DNA from: Massilia eburnea
Lineage (GTDB): Bacteria; Pseudomonadota; Gammaproteobacteria; Burkholderiales; Burkholderiaceae_D
Reading direction: 5' to 3'
Length of the DNA: 52,674 nt
Assembly (NCBI RefSeq): GCF_009720745.1
Contig: NZ_WNKX01000029.1
Coordinates: 1-52,674, forward strand
Positions 50,885-52,674 of this stretch are shown here, in pieces. The stretch's first letter is position 1. The number at the start of each line of letters is the position of its first letter. Made by a program: the position numbers and the translations under genes. Under the pieces are notes generated by a model that had not been told where the DNA came from, made no database searches, and saw nothing but the letters and a program-made list of their open reading frames with translations.

Positions 50885-52674
50885 ATGAGCTTCTCGAACA
50901 TGAATATCGGTATGCGGCTGGCGATGGGTTTTGCGCTGGCCATTGCGATCCAACTGGCCATGTCGCTGACAGGGATCAGCCGCTTGAGCCACAACGCCAG
51001 CCTGACCAAGCGGCTGATCGAAGACCGCTACATGAAGGTACAGCTGACCAACGACATGCGCAGCTATTCCAACCGTTCGGCCCAGTCGCTGCGCAACGCC
51101 ATGCTGGCGCCTGACAAGGCCGGCAGCGACGCCTTCCTTGCCAATATGGCGGAAGCGGATACCGCCGGCACGGCAGCCGCCAACAAATTGCAACAGGTGC
51201 TTGTGCTGGAAGAGGCCAAGAGGCTGTTTGCCGAAGAGACCCAGGCTTTTGAAGCCTTCCGCGCCAAGCGCGACGAGGTACTCAAGCTGGTGAAGGACGG
51301 CGACCATGAGAGCGCAGTGCAAACCCTGTTCAACCAGGCGATTCCGCTGCAGAACGCTTATTTCGGCAAGCTCGATGCCATGCTCGCCCTGCAAAACAGG
51401 CTGATGAACAGTGATGGGGAAGAGGCGGCCAAGTCCGCATCCGATGCGACCATGTTGATGATCGGGCTGCTGGTGCTGGCCACGGTGGTCTCCATCGTGG
51501 CCGGCTACCTGATCACACGCTCGGTGACAGGTCCGCTGCTGCAAGCGGTGGAGGTGGCGGAAACGGTGGCGCATGGCGATCTGACGGCTGACATCGACGT
51601 GCGCCGCAAGGACGAAACGGGACGCCTGCTCAATGCGCTGAAGGACATGGTGTCGGCCTTGAAGCGCACCGTCGGTTCGGTGCGCACCTCCACCGATACC
51701 ATCAATACCGCAGCGGCGGAAATCGCGGCGGGCAACCTGGACCTGTCGCGCCGCACCGAACAGCAAGCAGCCAGCCTGGAGGAAACCGCGTCGTCGATGG
51801 AAGAACTGACTTCTACCGTCAAACAGAACGCGGACAATGCGCGCCAGGCCAACCAATTGGTGGTGTCGGCGGCGGGCCACGCCAGCGAGGGCGGGCAAGT
51901 GGTGAGCGAAGTGGTGGATACCATGGGCGCGATCAAGGCCAGTTCGGCGCGCATGGCGGACATCATCAGCGCGATTGACGGCATTGCGTTCCAGACCAAT
52001 ATCTTGGCCCTGAATGCCGCGGTGGAAGCGGCCCGCGCCGGGGAACAGGGGCGCGGCTTTGCGGTGGTCGCTTCGGAAGTGCGCAACCTGGCGCAGCGCA
52101 GCGCCAGCGCGGCGAAGGAAATCAAGGAGCTGATCGATGATTCGATTTCCAAGGTCGATGCGGGCGGTGCGCTAGTCGACCGGGCTGGCGCAACGATGCA
52201 GCAGATCGTCGCTTCCGTGCAGCAGGTGGCGGACATCATGAATGAGATCACGTCGGCCAGCCAGGAGCAATCTTCCGGCATCGAGCAGGTGAACACTGCG
52301 ATTGTGGAAATGGATAACGCAACGCAGCAGAACGCAGCGCTGGTGGAACAGGCGGCAGCTGCGGCGCGCAGCATGCAGGAACAGTCGGAGCGGCTGGTGG
52401 AGGCGGTGTCCGTGTTCAGGATGGAGGAACCGGCAGCGGCAGCCGCGGTGCGGCGCGTGCCTGCGGCGAGTACGCCGGTGCCTGCAAGGGCCACGGTTCC
52501 GGCACTGCGTGCGGCGCGCGGCGGCCCGGCCCAGCGCAAAACGCCCGTTGCCGCGTCCAGCGCCGGCGCAGCGGAATTGGCCGGCGAGCCAACTGTCGCC
52601 GCGTCCCCGGCTGACGGCAGCGAAGCGACAGAACCGATGGTTGCCGCGGGCGGCGCAAGGCGATCGGCCGGGGA
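50885..52674 (+). CDS. Methyl-accepting chemotaxis protein (3' end beyond window)
   Basis: The frame is open from ATG 50885 (TGAGG upstream) to the window end: 596 complete codons. It has TM1 (about 10-32), a four-helix-bundle periplasmic sensor (about 33-188), TM2 (190-211), HAMP (212-265) and a signalling domain whose hairpin tip carries FQTNILALNAAVEAARAGEQGRGFAVVASEVRNLAQRS-like sequence at about 369-406. An Ala/Pro/Arg-rich tail starts near 515. It resembles Tsr/Tar-class (36H) receptors. No CheA/CheW-binding pentapeptide end can be seen because the gene is cut. The ligand is unknown. Confidence 0.92.
   Translation, partial: MSFSNMNIGMRLAMGFALAIAIQLAMSLTGISRLSHNASLTKRLIEDRYMKVQLTNDMRSYSNRSAQSLRNAMLAPDKAGSDAFLANMAEADTAGTAAANKLQQVLVLEEAKRLFAEETQAFEAFRAKRDEVLKLVKDGDHESAVQTLFNQAIPLQNAYFGKLDAMLALQNRLMNSDGEEAAKSASDATMLMIGLLVLATVVSIVAGYLITRSVTGPLLQAVEVAETVAHGDLTADIDVRRKDETGRLLNALKDMVSALKRTVGSVRTSTDTINTAAAEIAAGNLDLSRRTEQQAASLEETASSMEELTSTVKQNADNARQANQLVVSAAGHASEGGQVVSEVVDTMGAIKASSARMADIISAIDGIAFQTNILALNAAVEAARAGEQGRGFAVVASEVRNLAQRSASAAKEIKELIDDSISKVDAGGALVDRAGATMQQIVASVQQVADIMNEITSASQEQSSGIEQVNTAIVEMDNATQQNAALVEQAAAAARSMQEQSERLVEAVSVFRMEEPAAAAAVRRVPAASTPVPARATVPALRAARGGPAQRKTPVAASSAGAAELAGEPTVAASPADGSEATEPMVAAGGARRSAG

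Overview
The window looks like chromosomal DNA of a high-GC betaproteobacterium, most likely Burkholderiales/Oxalobacteraceae (Massilia, Duganella or Janthinobacterium-like). The reasons are the protein families (RdgC, GTP-type PckG, DUF2244, MocR, LysR-guarded oxidoreductases), strong GC3 codon use, CTGT-N8-ACAG LexA boxes and intergenic palindromes of the GGGTCnnACCC kind. The genus is inferred. I see no rRNA, tRNA or CRISPR array.

Layout. 1-127: the end of what looks like an IS21-type insertion sequence, abutting and truncating the 3' end of a vgrG gene. 122-6382: a small type VI secretion island (VgrG, a TPR protein, TssF, a membrane protein). 6444-7598: ompW behind an FNR-type box, then a DUF2244 protein. 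7608-13883: a tightly coupled signalling operon (CHASE3-GAF hybrid kinase, CheR, REC-less CheB, REC-kinase). 13985-18392: a lipoprotein and two LysR/oxidoreductase divergons. 18438-22081: a minus-strand run of a zinc-ribbon membrane protein (with an apparent frameshift), NudC, FolE and a thioredoxin-like protein. 22231-25718: divergent ssb and uvrA around a LexA-like box. 25819-30731: a periplasmic binding-like protein, a TetR-controlled unit (38-aa membrane microprotein plus DsbA-like isomerase) and a large kelch/BACON/PPC exoprotein. 30725-33517: tandem GNAT acetyltransferases, an anchored DUF6090-like protein and a DUF6624-like protein. 33518-37750: an RNA-ligase operon (rtcB, 48-aa basic protein, MoxR ATPase, metallopeptidase/VWA protein). 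38183-43297: a secreted protein, pckG, a 2-hydroxyacid dehydrogenase, a hypothetical and a single-domain asparaginase-like protein. 43299-45754: a thioredoxin/DsbD pair. 45836-52674: a MocR regulator, rdgC, two TonB-like paralogues, SOS-controlled dinB and a chemoreceptor that runs off the window.

The most unusual signal is a duplicated promoter-plus-leader module, one copy in front of a GNAT gene (about 31711-31934) and one in front of rtcB (about 37783-37997). Each copy has the same promoter (TTGACA-N18-CAGAAT), the same Shine-Dalgarno, a 12-codon ORF whose stop lies inside a conserved helix, three mutually exclusive helices (1:2, 2:3, 3:4) and an intrinsic terminator before the gene. This is the architecture of a ribosome-controlled attenuator, or alternatively of a paralogous small-RNA pair. 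I do not recognise it as a named family. In the rtcB copy the rtcB start codon also sits inside a perfect 9-bp hairpin. An RNA-repair ligase under a translation-sensing leader would make biological sense, but that link is inference.
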